Below, piece after piece: positions 32,125-41,793 of a stretch of DNA of 64,000 nt. The notes beneath the pieces were generated by a model. The model was not told the DNA's origin. It worked only from the letters and a program-made list of their open reading frames with translations, and did no database searches. Within the stretch, counting starts at the first letter, position 1; every line of letters starts with the position of its first letter. The stretch is taken from the NCBI GenBank assembly GCA_023663525.1, contig JAMPHF010000002.1:190984-254983 (forward strand), given 5' to 3'. The DNA comes from Bacteroides sp. GTDB lineage: Bacteria > Bacteroidota > Bacteroidia > Bacteroidales > Muribaculaceae. A program made the translations under genes and the position numbers.

Positions 32125-34068
32125 ATGTCAGAAGACAAAGAACGCGAAGAAGTGTATAGTGCCAGCAATATTCAGGTGCTTGAGGGACTTGAGGCGGTGA
32201 GAAAACGTCCCGCCATGTATATAGGCGACATCAGTTTTAAGGGTCTCCATCATCTTGTCTATGAGGTCGTGGACAACTCCATTGATGAGGCACTTGCCGG
32301 CTATGCAACTCACATTGAGGTTACTATTAATACGGACAACTCTATCACGGTTGTTGACAACGGTCGAGGCATCCCGGTCGATATGCACGAGAAAGAGCAT
32401 AAAAGTGCGCTTGAGGTCGTGTTGACCGTGCTCCATGCAGGCGGTAAGTTCGACAAGGGATCATATAAGGTGTCCGGCGGTCTCCACGGCGTGGGTGTCT
32501 CCTGTGTCAATGCGCTGTCAACCTATCTGCGTGCGGAAGTCCGTCGTGACGGTAAGATTTATATGCAGGAATACTCCTGCGGCAAACCAACAAGCGAGCT
32601 GAAAGTCATCGGTGAGAGCGATACCACCGGTACCACTGTCACTTTCCTTCCGGATGCCTCAATCTTCACTGTCACTGAATATGACTACGACACTCTTGCC
32701 AACCGTCTGCGTGACCTTGCATTCCTCAATGCCGGAATCACGCTCAAGCTCACGGATATGCGCAAGCTGGATGCCGATGGCAATCCCAAGTCAGAGACTT
32801 TCTATTCGCGTGACGGTCTCCGTGAATTTGTCCAGTATCTCGATTCCAACAAGGAGTCACTCATAAATGATGTGATCCATCTCAACACCGAGCGTCAGGG
32901 TGTCCCTGTCGAGGTGGCTCTTACGTATAACAACACGTATAACGAGAACGTATATTCATTCGTAAACAATATCCACACCATCGAGGGTGGCACTCACCTC
33001 ACCGGTTTCCGCCGTGGTCTCACCACAACCTTAAAAAAATATGCCGAGGACAATAAACTCCTTGAGAAATGCAAGGTAGAGGTTGCCGGTGACGATTTCC
33101 GTGAGGGGCTGACAGCCGTCATCTCGGTTAAGGTGCTTGAACCCCAGTTCGAGGGACAGACTAAGACCAAGCTCGGCAACAGCGAGGTGCAGGGAGCTGT
33201 CTCTGCTGCTGTCAGTGAGGCTCTCCGCAACTACCTTGAGGAGCATCCTCGTCAGGCACGTACAATCGTCGATAAAATCGTGCTTGCCGCACAGGCTCGT
33301 CATGCAGCCATGAGTGCCCGTCAGAAAATCCAGCGTAAATCGCCTCTCGCCGGTGGCGGTCTTCCCGGTAAACTTGCCGACTGCTCATCGCGCCACGCCG
33401 AGGACTGCGAGCTGTTTCTTGTCGAGGGTGATTCTGCAGGCGGTACAGCCAAGCAGGGTCGCAATCGTACATTCCAGGCCATACTTCCGCTTCGAGGCAA
33501 GATCCTCAACGTCGAGAAAGCAATGGACCATAAGATTCTCGACAATCAGGAAATCACGAGCCTCTATCGTGCCATGCGCGTGACCATCGGCACAGAGGAA
33601 GATCCCATGGCAATCAATCTTTCGCGTCTCGCATATCACAAGATCATAATCATGACCGATGCCGATGTCGATGGTAGCCACATCGCCACGCTGCTCATGA
33701 CATTCTTCTTCCGCCGTATGCGTCCGATAATTGAGCAGGGCTATCTTTATCTCGCCACTCCTCCGCTCTACAAATGCTCTATCAGGGGTAAAAAGGAGGA
33801 ATACTGCTGGACGGATGCCCAGGTGCAGCAGTTCATTGCTATCAACGGTGATAAGACGAAAGTGCAGCGTTACAAAGGTCTCGGCGAGATGAGTGCGGAG
33901 GAACTTCGCGACACTACCATGGATCCGGAACAGCGTCTGCTCAAACAGGTCACCATCAGTGACGCTGTGGAGGCTGACCGTATTTTCTCCATGTTGATGG
34001 GCGAGGACGTGGCTCCGCGACGCGATTTCATTGAGTCCAATGCCAACTACGCCAATATTGATGCTTAA
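32125..34068 (+). CDS. gyrB: DNA gyrase subunit B
   Basis: ATPase subunit of the type II topoisomerase that supercoils DNA. 647 residues from the ATG at 32125 (MSEDKEREEVYSASNIQ). The longer frame from 32011 starts essentially at the transcription start and is rejected. GHKL motifs: EVVDNSIDEALAGYA near residue 47, VDNGRGIPVD near 78, GGLHGVGVSCVNALS near 119. TOPRIM: LVEGDSAGGTAKQGRNR near 433 and IIMTDADVDGSHI near 508. The C-terminal YKGLGEM motif is present. The short length is normal for the Gram-positive/Bacteroidetes form without the proteobacterial insert. Confidence 0.97.
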   Translation: MSEDKEREEVYSASNIQVLEGLEAVRKRPAMYIGDISFKGLHHLVYEVVDNSIDEALAGYATHIEVTINTDNSITVVDNGRGIPVDMHEKEHKSALEVVLTVLHAGGKFDKGSYKVSGGLHGVGVSCVNALSTYLRAEVRRDGKIYMQEYSCGKPTSELKVIGESDTTGTTVTFLPDASIFTVTEYDYDTLANRLRDLAFLNAGITLKLTDMRKLDADGNPKSETFYSRDGLREFVQYLDSNKESLINDVIHLNTERQGVPVEVALTYNNTYNENVYSFVNNIHTIEGGTHLTGFRRGLTTTLKKYAEDNKLLEKCKVEVAGDDFREGLTAVISVKVLEPQFEGQTKTKLGNSEVQGAVSAAVSEALRNYLEEHPRQARTIVDKIVLAAQARHAAMSARQKIQRKSPLAGGGLPGKLADCSSRHAEDCELFLVEGDSAGGTAKQGRNRTFQAILPLRGKILNVEKAMDHKILDNQEITSLYRAMRVTIGTEEDPMAINLSRLAYHKIIIMTDADVDGSHIATLLMTFFFRRMRPIIEQGYLYLATPPLYKCSIRGKKEEYCWTDAQVQQFIAINGDKTKVQRYKGLGEMSAEELRDTTMDPEQRLLKQVTISDAVEADRIFSMLMGEDVAPRRDFIESNANYANIDA

Positions 34069-34133
34069 ACGTTTTATACTTTACAAACGTTTATTCAATA
34101 AAATCATCAATTCACACATCCCTGATTCATACT

Positions 34134-36380
34134 ATGGCTCAATCGAAAAAGGCTGCTGAAGGGTCACACGGAGCTTCCATGCTGATGAGAAAGGTGGAGG
34201 AGTTTGTGGCTCAGCAGAAGAACAACACATATAACTACAAACAGGTGGCTCATGCCATCGGTGCAAAGACGGCCGCGCAGCAGCGCGACATTGCGCTTCA
34301 ACTTGTCGAAATGGCGTTCAACGGTCGGATCATTGAGGTATCGCCCGGAAAATATAAGTCGCCACAGCGTGGCAATGAGGCCATCGGTGTGTTTGTTCGC
34401 CGTAGTAACGGCAGGAATTCGGTGGTCACTGATGCTGATGGAGAGGAAATCCTCGTTGCGGAGCGCAATTCGATGAGGGCACTCAACGGCGACAAAGTGC
34501 GTGTCAACATCACCGCGCATCGTCGAGGTGCCGATCCCGAGGCAGAGGTCATCGAGATTATTGAAAAGAAGGAGCAGACTTTCATCGGCACGCTTAAAGT
34601 TGACCGTTACTTTGCCTATCTGCTCACGGATTCAAAGTATCTGTCAACTGACATCTTTATCCCTAAGTCGAAACTCAAGGGTGGCAAGACCGGTGATAAG
34701 GCCGTGGTGAGGATTGTCGAATGGAAAGAAGACAGCAAGAACCCGAGTGGCGAGGTGGTTGATATTCTCGGTCGCGCAGGCGAAAACAACACCGAGATTC
34801 ATGCCATCCTCGCTGAATACGGACTGCCCTACAAATATCCGGCGGCTGTTGAGAAGGCCGCCGACAAAATTGATTCGGGGATAACGGAAGAAGTCATTGC
34901 GCAACGTATCGACATGCGTGACGTGCTGACATTCACCATTGATCCTGCGGATGCAAAGGATTTTGATGATGCTCTTTCATTCCGTGTGCTTCCCAACGGT
35001 CATTATGAAGTCGGCGTACACATCGCAGACGTGACGCACTATGTGCATCCCGATACCATAATTGACCGTGAGGCTCAGAAACGTGCCACATCGGTCTACC
35101 TCGTTGACCGTGTTGTCCCGATGCTGCCCGAACATCTTTGCAATGGCATTTGCTCACTTCGTCCCGACGAGGAGAAACTGGCTTTTTCGGTCATTTTCCA
35201 TCTGGATGATGAGGCGAAGGTCATCACGTCGAAAATCGCACGTACCGTGATTAAGTCGAACCGCCGTTTCTCATACGAGGAAGCACAGCAGGTAATCGAG
35301 ACCGGTCTTGGAGATTGTGTAGAGGCTATTTTGAAGCTCAATGACCTGGCCAAGATTCTCCGCCGGCAGCGTTACGAGAACGGCTCAGTCGAGTTCGACC
35401 GCCCGGAAGTGAAATTCCATATAGATGAAGCCGGAAAACCGCTCGGCGTTTTCTTCAAGGTGGCCAAGGATGCCAACAAGCTCATTGAGGAGTTCATGCT
35501 TCTCGCAAACCGTACGGTGGCAACCTTCGTCGGTAAGCCGAAAGACAAGAAAAAGCCAAAGGCGTTTGTCTATCGTGTACATGACGCACCGGACTCCATG
35601 CGTCTGGCGGACCTTGCGACCATTGCGCGGACATTCGGCTATAAAATCAAGTCATCGGGTACGCCCAAGGAGATCAACCGGTCAATAAACCGAATGCTTT
35701 CCGAGGTCAAGGGACGCGGTGAGGAGAACTATCTTGCGACACTTGCCATACGCTCGATGGCAAAGGCCATATACAGCACTGACAATATCGGTCACTATGG
35801 TCTCGGCTTTGATTACTACACTCATTTCACGTCTCCCATCCGCCGTTATCCTGACATGATGGTTCACCGTCTGCTCGAACGCTATATGGCAGGAGGTCGC
35901 AGTGTCAATCTCCAGAAACTTGAGGAGCAGTGCAAGCATTCAAGCGAGATGGAGCAGCTTGCAGCGACAGCCGAGCGGTCGTCAATCAAATACAAGCAGG
36001 TTGAATATATGCAGGATCATCTCGGTGAGAAATACTCCGGCATTATTTCCGGCGTGACAGAATGGGGTCTGTATGTGGAACTTAATGATAATCTTTGCGA
36101 GGGCCTTATCCCGATGAGGGATCTCGCTGATGACTATTACGATTTCGATGAGAAGAATCATTGTCTGGTAGGTCGTCGCTACAACCATCGCTATCGTCTC
36201 GGCGATAACGTTGAAGTGCAGGTTGCACGTACCGATCTTGAGAAGAAGCAACTCGATTTTGTCCTCCTTGACGACAAGGGTCAGGTCCTGCACCGGGAAA
36301 GGGAGGACAATCTTGGCAAGAATGTCTCGGTAGCTGAGGCACTCTCCGGGCGTAACTCCAAGAAACGTCGTCGGCGGTAA
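34134..36380 (+). CDS. rnr: Ribonuclease R
   Basis: Processive 3'-5' exoribonuclease that degrades structured RNA in the cytosol. 748 residues: an N-terminal winged-helix-like region, OB cold-shock domains (about 70-230), the RNB catalytic domain with DPADAKDFDDALS near 271 (metal-binding Asp cluster), HFTSPIRRYPDMMVHRLL near 564, an S1 domain (about 630-715, GEKYSGIISGVTEWGLYVEL split) and a basic tail ending KKRRRR. Follows gyrB by 65 bases and has a terminator-like hairpin behind it. Confidence 0.95.
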   Translation: MAQSKKAAEGSHGASMLMRKVEEFVAQQKNNTYNYKQVAHAIGAKTAAQQRDIALQLVEMAFNGRIIEVSPGKYKSPQRGNEAIGVFVRRSNGRNSVVTDADGEEILVAERNSMRALNGDKVRVNITAHRRGADPEAEVIEIIEKKEQTFIGTLKVDRYFAYLLTDSKYLSTDIFIPKSKLKGGKTGDKAVVRIVEWKEDSKNPSGEVVDILGRAGENNTEIHAILAEYGLPYKYPAAVEKAADKIDSGITEEVIAQRIDMRDVLTFTIDPADAKDFDDALSFRVLPNGHYEVGVHIADVTHYVHPDTIIDREAQKRATSVYLVDRVVPMLPEHLCNGICSLRPDEEKLAFSVIFHLDDEAKVITSKIARTVIKSNRRFSYEEAQQVIETGLGDCVEAILKLNDLAKILRRQRYENGSVEFDRPEVKFHIDEAGKPLGVFFKVAKDANKLIEEFMLLANRTVATFVGKPKDKKKPKAFVYRVHDAPDSMRLADLATIARTFGYKIKSSGTPKEINRSINRMLSEVKGRGEENYLATLAIRSMAKAIYSTDNIGHYGLGFDYYTHFTSPIRRYPDMMVHRLLERYMAGGRSVNLQKLEEQCKHSSEMEQLAATAERSSIKYKQVEYMQDHLGEKYSGIISGVTEWGLYVELNDNLCEGLIPMRDLADDYYDFDEKNHCLVGRRYNHRYRLGDNVEVQVARTDLEKKQLDFVLLDDKGQVLHREREDNLGKNVSVAEALSGRNSKKRRRR

Positions 36381-36424
36381 GGATGGATATGCAATCATTA
36401 TAGCGACTAAATAACGACTAAAAG

Positions 36425-36460
36425 AGGCAGCGGTCAGTGAGTCAACGCCGACCGTTGCCT
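36425..36460 (+). terminator. Terminator-like hairpin after rnr
   Basis: An 11-bp stem (36425-36435 with 36450-36460, one G-T pair) and a 14-base loop, followed by TTGATAT. It separates rnr from the prenyl synthase gene. Confidence 0.55.
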
Positions 36461-36500
36461 TTGATATAATGTAAACACAAAAATTTAACTATCGAAAGCC

Positions 36501-37463
36501 ATGAAAGAATTCGATGAATATATCGCAATGGTCAATCAGGCTATTGCCACTCTCAAACTCCCGGCTCAGCCGTCAGGATTATATGATCCCATCCGTTACA
36601 CGCTTGACTGCGGGGGTAAACGTCTGCGCCCCGTCTTGACACTTGCCGCCTGCGATGCGATGGGCAAGGAACCGATGACTGCCATTCATCAGGCAATCGC
36701 AATAGAGATGTTCCACAATTTCACACTTCTCCATGATGATGTCATGGACAATGCAGATGTCCGTCGTGGTCGTCCGACCGTGCATAAGCGTTGGAACATG
36801 GAGACTGCGATACTTTCGGGCGATGCAATGCTCACTACCTCGACAATGCTTCTGGCTATAAAGGCAGGCGAAAAACTTGCTTCAGCTCTTGATCTTTTCA
36901 ACGGGACGGCAATGAACGTTTATGAAGGACAGCAATATGACATGGACTTTGAGCAGCGTCTTGACGTAACGGTGGAGGAATACGTGGAGATGATCAGACT
37001 TAAAACCTCAGTACTCCTCGGTTGTGCGTGTGGAATGGGTGCTCTGATGGCAGAGACTGATTTTGACACGCAGTTGCAATTTTTCAACTATGGCGTTAAC
37101 CTCGGTCTCGCTTTCCAGCTTCAGGATGACTATCTTGACACTTACGGCAATCCGGCAACGTTCGGGAAGGCCATCGGCGGCGACATTCTGAACGACAAGA
37201 AGACATGGCTGCTGATCATGGCTCTCAATGAGGATAAGAGCGGTAAGGTAAGATCTCTTGTTGGTAATAGTGATAATCCGGAGGAGAAAATCAAAGCTGT
37301 CAGAGAGATTTACAATTCGCTCAATCTGCCTGACCGTATCCATGAGTTGATACGTGCCTACATCGATTCGGCAATCAGTTGCCTTGATCAGATAAATATC
37401 AGTCCTGAGGCAAGGGCATTTTTTATCGATCTCGCATTGAAATCGGCCTCACGCGATAAATAA
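36501..37463 (+). CDS. Polyprenyl diphosphate synthase (trans-type)
   Basis: Adds isopentenyl diphosphate units to make a long prenyl chain, probably the menaquinone side chain. 320 residues, all-helical fold. First Asp-rich motif LLHDDVMDNADVRRGRP near residue 77, second LQDDYLDTYG near 207, and GGKRLRPVL near 34. Chain length cannot be read safely; IspB/octaprenyl-type is the common annotation in this phylum. tatD follows after 9 bases. Confidence 0.92.
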   Translation: MKEFDEYIAMVNQAIATLKLPAQPSGLYDPIRYTLDCGGKRLRPVLTLAACDAMGKEPMTAIHQAIAIEMFHNFTLLHDDVMDNADVRRGRPTVHKRWNMETAILSGDAMLTTSTMLLAIKAGEKLASALDLFNGTAMNVYEGQQYDMDFEQRLDVTVEEYVEMIRLKTSVLLGCACGMGALMAETDFDTQLQFFNYGVNLGLAFQLQDDYLDTYGNPATFGKAIGGDILNDKKTWLLIMALNEDKSGKVRSLVGNSDNPEEKIKAVREIYNSLNLPDRIHELIRAYIDSAISCLDQINISPEARAFFIDLALKSASRDK

Positions 37464-37472
37464 ACTCCAGAC

Positions 37473-38249
37473 ATGTTGATAGATACTCACACCCATCTCT
37501 ATCTCGACGAGTTTGCGCCCGAAAAGATTGAGACCGTGCGTCGCGCTCTTGCCGCAGGCGTGGGGCGTATGGTGTTTCCCAATGTGGATTTGACCACTGT
37601 TGACCCTATGAGAGAGTTGCATGACGTTTTCCCTGATGTCACATTCATGGCCATGGGACTGCATCCGACGGAGATAGGGGAGGGGTGGCAAAGGGCTCTC
37701 GCGAAGATAAAAACCGAGTTGGACAGTCATCCGGATGACTATGTCGCGGTAGGTGAGATTGGCATAGACCTTTATTGGGACACCACTTTCAGAGCCGAAC
37801 AGATAGAGGCTTTCTCGACTCAGGTTGACTGGGCAATCGAGAGAGAGCTCCCGGTGATAATCCATTGTCGGGATGGACTGTCGGAGACGATTGATGTCCT
37901 CGCAGGTAAGGATCGCAGGCCTGCGGCCGTCTTCCACAGTTTCGGAGGGAATGCTGATGATGTGAAAGCCATACGGGAAGTTGGAGATTTCTATTTTGGT
38001 ATTAACGGAATCGTCACATTTAAAAATTCCCGTCTGGCAGATGTGCTTCCGATGATTGGTCTCGACAGGATATTGCTTGAGACGGATGCTCCCTATCTCT
38101 CGCCCGTCCCATACAGAGGCAAGAGAAATGAGAGTGCCTATATAACGCATACAGCCGTTAAGGTTGCTGAAAGTCTGGGTGTAAGTGTCGATGATGTGTC
38201 CGAGATAACCGCGAGGAATGCCATGCGTCTTTTCAGCCGGATGACGTGA
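37473..38249 (+). CDS. TatD-family metal-dependent hydrolase
   Basis: TIM-barrel DNase-like hydrolase of 258 residues. Metal ligands are in place: LIDTHTHLY at the N-terminus, MGLHPTEIG near 62, VGEIGIDLYWD near 92, PVIIHCRDG near 127, VFHSFGG near 153, LLETDAPYLSPVPYRG near 202. The TatD/YcfH/YjjV group includes 3'-5' DNases and D-aminoacyl-tRNA-type activities, so the exact role is uncertain. Translationally coupled in position to the prenyl synthase gene. Confidence 0.92.
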   Translation: MLIDTHTHLYLDEFAPEKIETVRRALAAGVGRMVFPNVDLTTVDPMRELHDVFPDVTFMAMGLHPTEIGEGWQRALAKIKTELDSHPDDYVAVGEIGIDLYWDTTFRAEQIEAFSTQVDWAIERELPVIIHCRDGLSETIDVLAGKDRRPAAVFHSFGGNADDVKAIREVGDFYFGINGIVTFKNSRLADVLPMIGLDRILLETDAPYLSPVPYRGKRNESAYITHTAVKVAESLGVSVDDVSEITARNAMRLFSRMT

Positions 38250-38313
38250 TTACGTGTGAACGAGTTCGTGTCGGCTTACATATTCCAATTTTTAACACTC
38301 TTATGCTTGTGAT

Positions 38314-38347
38314 TTTGCAATAAATCCGGCTTAAATCCGTAATTTTG
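38314..38347 (+). promoter_or_regulatory. Promoter of the NlpC/P60 gene, inside an inverted repeat
   Basis: TTTG (38314-38317), a 22-base spacer, TAATTTTG (38340-38347). The -7 element lies between the arms of a perfect 10-bp inverted repeat (38325-38334 with 38357-38366), a suitable place for a repressor site. Confidence 0.6.
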
Positions 38348-38356
38348 TATGAAAGA

Positions 38357-38399
38357 TTAAGCCGGAAGGTATCTTCCGACTCGTTGAGAGTCGTCCGGC
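38357..38399 (+). promoter_or_regulatory. Structured 5' leader of the NlpC/P60 gene
   Basis: The transcript leader can form an outer stem (38361-38366 with 38394-38399) enclosing two small hairpins, GGAAG/CTTCC and GACTC/GAGTC (38378-38382 with 38388-38392), a three-way-junction shape. It lies 50-90 bases before the start codon. No known riboswitch class is recognised. Confidence 0.4.
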
Positions 38400-38447
38400 A
38401 GTGCAAATGTAGTTAATAATAACCGTATAAAATCGAAAAAATAACCA

Positions 38448-39410
38448 TTGATGGCATCACAATCCATTTTGAGAACATTAGTGATATTGTTGATAACCGT
38501 CCAGTCATTTTCAGTACTTCGGATGAAGGCCGAACAGTGGGCTCAGGTGCGTATCCCGGTCGCATGTATCCGTGATGGTAAGGGACATGCCACAGAGATG
38601 ACCTCGCAAGCCATCATGGGTATGCCATTGAAAGTCATGGACACCGACGGAGAGTGGCTTCATGTGAAAAGCCCTGACGGTTACGAGGGCTATATTAGCA
38701 TTTCGAGCGTGGCTGTTAAAACCGACAATGACATGGATGAATGGCGTAAATCGAGACGTCTCGTATCCGTGTCGGTGCCGGAAATCAAGGTTTACTCCAC
38801 GCCGTCGGCTCGCGGTCCGCGCGATGTGGTCAGTGAGCTTGTGCTTTCCTCTATCGTGGAGGGTCAGCCGTTCAATGACAGCATAGTTTCAATCACCCTC
38901 CCCGACGGTCGTAAAGGGTTCGCACTTTCAGAATCATTCATGCCTGCCGAGGAGTGGGCCTCGCGTCCTTTTGACATGACAGAGGCAATCAATACTGCCT
39001 ATTGGCTGCGCGGTACGCCATATCTCTGGGGCGCATGTTCGACCAAGAGTGTGGATTGCTCAGGACTTGTGCGTGTCATGTATCTCAATCAGGGAGTGTT
39101 GACTTTGCGTGATGCACGTCAGCAAATCGAGATAGGCAAGAGAATCGAGCCGACTGACCTTGCCGGGCTTCAGCAGGGCGATCTGCTGTTCTTTTCGGGG
39201 ACTCCTGACGGTCGGATTTCGCACGTGGCTGTCTACGATGGTGATGGCCGGTACATCCATTCTTCAGGACTCGTTAAGACAAATTACATAAGTGAGGATG
39301 ACCCGGACTTTTCCAGCCGGTATTACCGTGGAGCTTCACGCATAGTCGGCATGGAGGGAACTCCCGGAATTGTCAAGATGATTGACCATCCTTGGTATTT
39401 CGATAAATAA
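38448..39410 (+). CDS. Exported SH3-domain NlpC/P60 cell-wall hydrolase
   Basis: Probable murein peptide endopeptidase in the periplasm. 320 residues: a signal peptide (about 1-27), two SH3-like domains (about 30-95, with VMDTDGEWLHVKSPDGYEGY, and about 105-170), then the C40 peptidase domain with catalytic Cys in STKSVDCSGLVRVMY near residue 205 and His in RISHVAVYDGDG near 262. The layout matches the gamma-D-glutamyl-diamino acid endopeptidases known in Bacteroides and cyanobacteria. Start ATG chosen because it begins the signal peptide. Confidence 0.9.
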   Translation: MMASQSILRTLVILLITVQSFSVLRMKAEQWAQVRIPVACIRDGKGHATEMTSQAIMGMPLKVMDTDGEWLHVKSPDGYEGYISISSVAVKTDNDMDEWRKSRRLVSVSVPEIKVYSTPSARGPRDVVSELVLSSIVEGQPFNDSIVSITLPDGRKGFALSESFMPAEEWASRPFDMTEAINTAYWLRGTPYLWGACSTKSVDCSGLVRVMYLNQGVLTLRDARQQIEIGKRIEPTDLAGLQQGDLLFFSGTPDGRISHVAVYDGDGRYIHSSGLVKTNYISEDDPDFSSRYYRGASRIVGMEGTPGIVKMIDHPWYFDK

Positions 39411-39444
39411 ACATTGCTATCAACCATACACTTAAATCTTCCAT

Positions 39445-40884
39445 ATGATTACATTTATTGTCTGTCTGTTACTTCTCGTCACAGCATACTTCACTTACGG
39501 ACGCTATCTTGAACGGCTTGCAGATGTCGATTCCGAGCGTAAGACTCCGGTGGATAGCCTGGAGGATGGCGTTGACTATATCCGTTTGCCTCGTTGGCGC
39601 GTGTTTCTCATCCAGCTCCTCAACATTGCCGGGACGGGTCCAATCTTCGGCGCGATTCTTGGTGCATGTTTTGGTCCGGTGGCTTTCCTTTGGATCACTT
39701 TCGGAGGCATTTTCTTTGGTGCCATGCATGATTTCCTGTCAGGGATGATGATCATGCGTCATGACGGACGCAGTCTTCCCGAGATTATCGGTATCTATCT
39801 CGGTCTGCCTACCCGTGCCGTTGTCAGGGTTTTCTCGATTGCCCTCATGGTGCTTGTCGGTGCTGTCTTCATCCTCAGTCCTGCCGCCCTTCTCGCCAAT
39901 ATGGTTCCTGCTGTCGGTAAAGAGATATGGGTGTGGATAATTCTTGTCTATTATATCCTTGCCACTATGCTTCCTGTCGATAAGGTCATCGGCAAGGTAT
40001 ATCCTATTTTCGGTATCGCACTTGTAGTGATGGCCCTTGGATTGCTCGGTGTGCTGCTTAGCGGTGAGTATCAGATCCCGGAACTTACGACTCTCCACAA
40101 TTTCCAGCTTGACCCGGAAGCACTGCCGATAGTCCCGACTCTGTTCATCACCATAGCCTGTGGTGCCATATCCGGTTTCCATGCCACTCAGTCGCCTCTG
40201 ATGGCACGCTGCATATCCAATGAGAAGAAATGTCGCTCAGTGTTTTACGGTTCAATGATTTCAGAGAGCGTAATCGCGCTGATATGGGCAGCTATCGCCA
40301 TGGCATTCTTTAACGGACCGACATCTCTCGGCGAACAACTTGCCGAACATGGAGGCAATGCGGCGTGGGCTGTCGATGTCATATCAAACACTACTCTCGG
40401 CAAGATTGGTGCCATCCTCGCGCTTCTCGGTGTTGTTGCGGCTCCGATCACCTCGGGCGACACGGCGTTCAGAGGTGCACGCCTCATTGTGGCTGACATC
40501 TTCAACATTGATCAGCGTCCGATCATAAAACGTTTTGCGGTCTGCATACCTCTGTTTGTGGTCGGCTATGCGATTACACTCGTCAATTTTGACATTGTGT
40601 GGCGTTATTTCGCATGGGCCAACCAGACTCTTGCCGCAGTTGTCCTGTGGACCATCTACGTTTGGCTTGCACGCAGGAAATGCAACTACTGGGTGGCTCT
40701 GGTTCCTGCGGTTGCCATGACTTTCGTCGTGACATGCTTTGTATTTGTCTCTCCACAGTTCATCGGCTTGGAAAATCGTGTATTAGCCTTCGTGTTTGCA
40801 GCCATTACCACACTCGCAATCGGCTATCTTGCCAACACGCGTGTCAGTGAAAAAGTAGTAATCCCGGAGGAAACAGCAGCATAA
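39445..40884 (+). CDS. CstA-family carbon starvation / peptide-pyruvate transporter
   Basis: Multi-pass inner-membrane protein of 479 residues, the short form common in anaerobes (E. coli CstA is about 700). Conserved CstA stretches: NIAGTGPIFGAILGACFGP near residue 55, GAMHDFLSGMMIMRHDGRSLPE near 92 and GFHATQSPLMARC near 236. Family members take up peptides or pyruvate; the substrate here is not known. Followed closely by a DUF4286-like gene and ruvC, with gaps of 9 and 13 bases. Confidence 0.9.
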   Translation: MITFIVCLLLLVTAYFTYGRYLERLADVDSERKTPVDSLEDGVDYIRLPRWRVFLIQLLNIAGTGPIFGAILGACFGPVAFLWITFGGIFFGAMHDFLSGMMIMRHDGRSLPEIIGIYLGLPTRAVVRVFSIALMVLVGAVFILSPAALLANMVPAVGKEIWVWIILVYYILATMLPVDKVIGKVYPIFGIALVVMALGLLGVLLSGEYQIPELTTLHNFQLDPEALPIVPTLFITIACGAISGFHATQSPLMARCISNEKKCRSVFYGSMISESVIALIWAAIAMAFFNGPTSLGEQLAEHGGNAAWAVDVISNTTLGKIGAILALLGVVAAPITSGDTAFRGARLIVADIFNIDQRPIIKRFAVCIPLFVVGYAITLVNFDIVWRYFAWANQTLAAVVLWTIYVWLARRKCNYWVALVPAVAMTFVVTCFVFVSPQFIGLENRVLAFVFAAITTLAIGYLANTRVSEKVVIPEETAA

Positions 40885-40893
40885 AAAAGTGGC

Positions 40894-41205
40894 ATGATAA
40901 TACTTAATACGAGTTTTCACGTACATACGAGTCTCGATTCCTACTTCAAAAAATGGGTCAGGGATGTTTATATACCGGGGGCTATTGCCTCCGGGCTACT
41001 CACATCCCCCCGTTTTGCTGCCTTGCTGATTGAGGTGCAGGAGGAATGTGTCAGCTATGCTGTCAGCTTTGAGGCAGAGAATGTGGAAGACGCTGTCAAG
41101 TGGCATGACAATGAGGGTGCGGAAATGCGTGCGGCACTTCATTGCCGTTTTGGAGAGAGAGTCGTGTATTTTACCACCTACATGGAGACTCTGCCTCTGA
41201 AATAA
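40894..41205 (+). CDS. DUF4286-like small protein
   Basis: 103-residue cytosolic protein of unknown function. Begins [21 protein letters not shown] and ends in [15 protein letters not shown], features I associate with the DUF4286 family of Bacteroidetes, often found beside ruvC as here. Dimeric ferredoxin-like fold likely. No catalytic motif is visible. Confidence 0.75.
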   Translation: MIILNTSFHVHTSLDSYFKKWVRDVYIPGAIASGLLTSPRFAALLIEVQEECVSYAVSFEAENVEDAVKWHDNEGAEMRAALHCRFGERVVYFTTYMETLPLK

Positions 41206-41218
41206 TGACCGCTATGCT

Positions 41219-41779
41219 ATGACGAATCATGACAAGATAATTATCGGGATTGATCCCGGAACAAATGTGATGGGGTATGGCATACTCGGTATAAACGGAA
41301 AGACTCCGGAGCTGATTGCTCTCGGAGTGGTGAAGCTCAACAGATATGACAGCCATTATCTGCGTCTGCTGCGCATCCATGAGCGAGTCCTGGGTTTGGT
41401 CGAGCAGTTTCTGCCTGACGAGATGGCTATCGAAGCTCCATTTTTCGGAAAAAATGTGCAGTCGATGTTGAAACTCGGACGTGCGCAGGGAGTGGCGATG
41501 GCTGCCGCCTTGTCGCGTGACATACCTATCACGGAGTATGAGCCGCGAAAGATAAAGATGTCGATAACCGGCAATGGCGGAGCAAGCAAGGAACAGGTGC
41601 GCGAAATGTTGCGACGGATATTGAACATACCCTCTGACCAACTCGATATAGAGCTTGATGCCACTGACGCGCTTGCTGCCGCCCTCTGCCACCACTATGA
41701 GTCATCGCGCCCTGTGCCATCGGGCGGTCCGAAATCATGGAAAGATTTCATTGCTAAAAATCCTGACCGTGTGCGGTGA
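41219..41779 (+). CDS. ruvC: Holliday junction endonuclease RuvC
   Basis: Resolves four-way DNA junctions in recombination repair. 186 residues with the four acidic residues in context: [16 protein letters not shown] near 9, [20 protein letters not shown] near 66, and the C-terminal [15 protein letters not shown] near 143 with two Asp. RuvA and RuvB are not nearby. Likely the last gene of the cstA-DUF4286-ruvC group; converges on the glycosyltransferase gene 14 bases on. Confidence 0.96.
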   Translation: MTNHDKIIIGIDPGTNVMGYGILGINGKTPELIALGVVKLNRYDSHYLRLLRIHERVLGLVEQFLPDEMAIEAPFFGKNVQSMLKLGRAQGVAMAAALSRDIPITEYEPRKIKMSITGNGGASKEQVREMLRRILNIPSDQLDIELDATDALAAALCHHYESSRPVPSGGPKSWKDFIAKNPDRVR

Positions 41780-41793
41780 GGCATAGTCTACTT

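Noticed and set aside
39445-40884. Truncated CstA (479 residues against about 700 in E. coli)
   Set aside because: Both ends and the conserved core are intact; a short form of this length is normal in Bacteroidetes.
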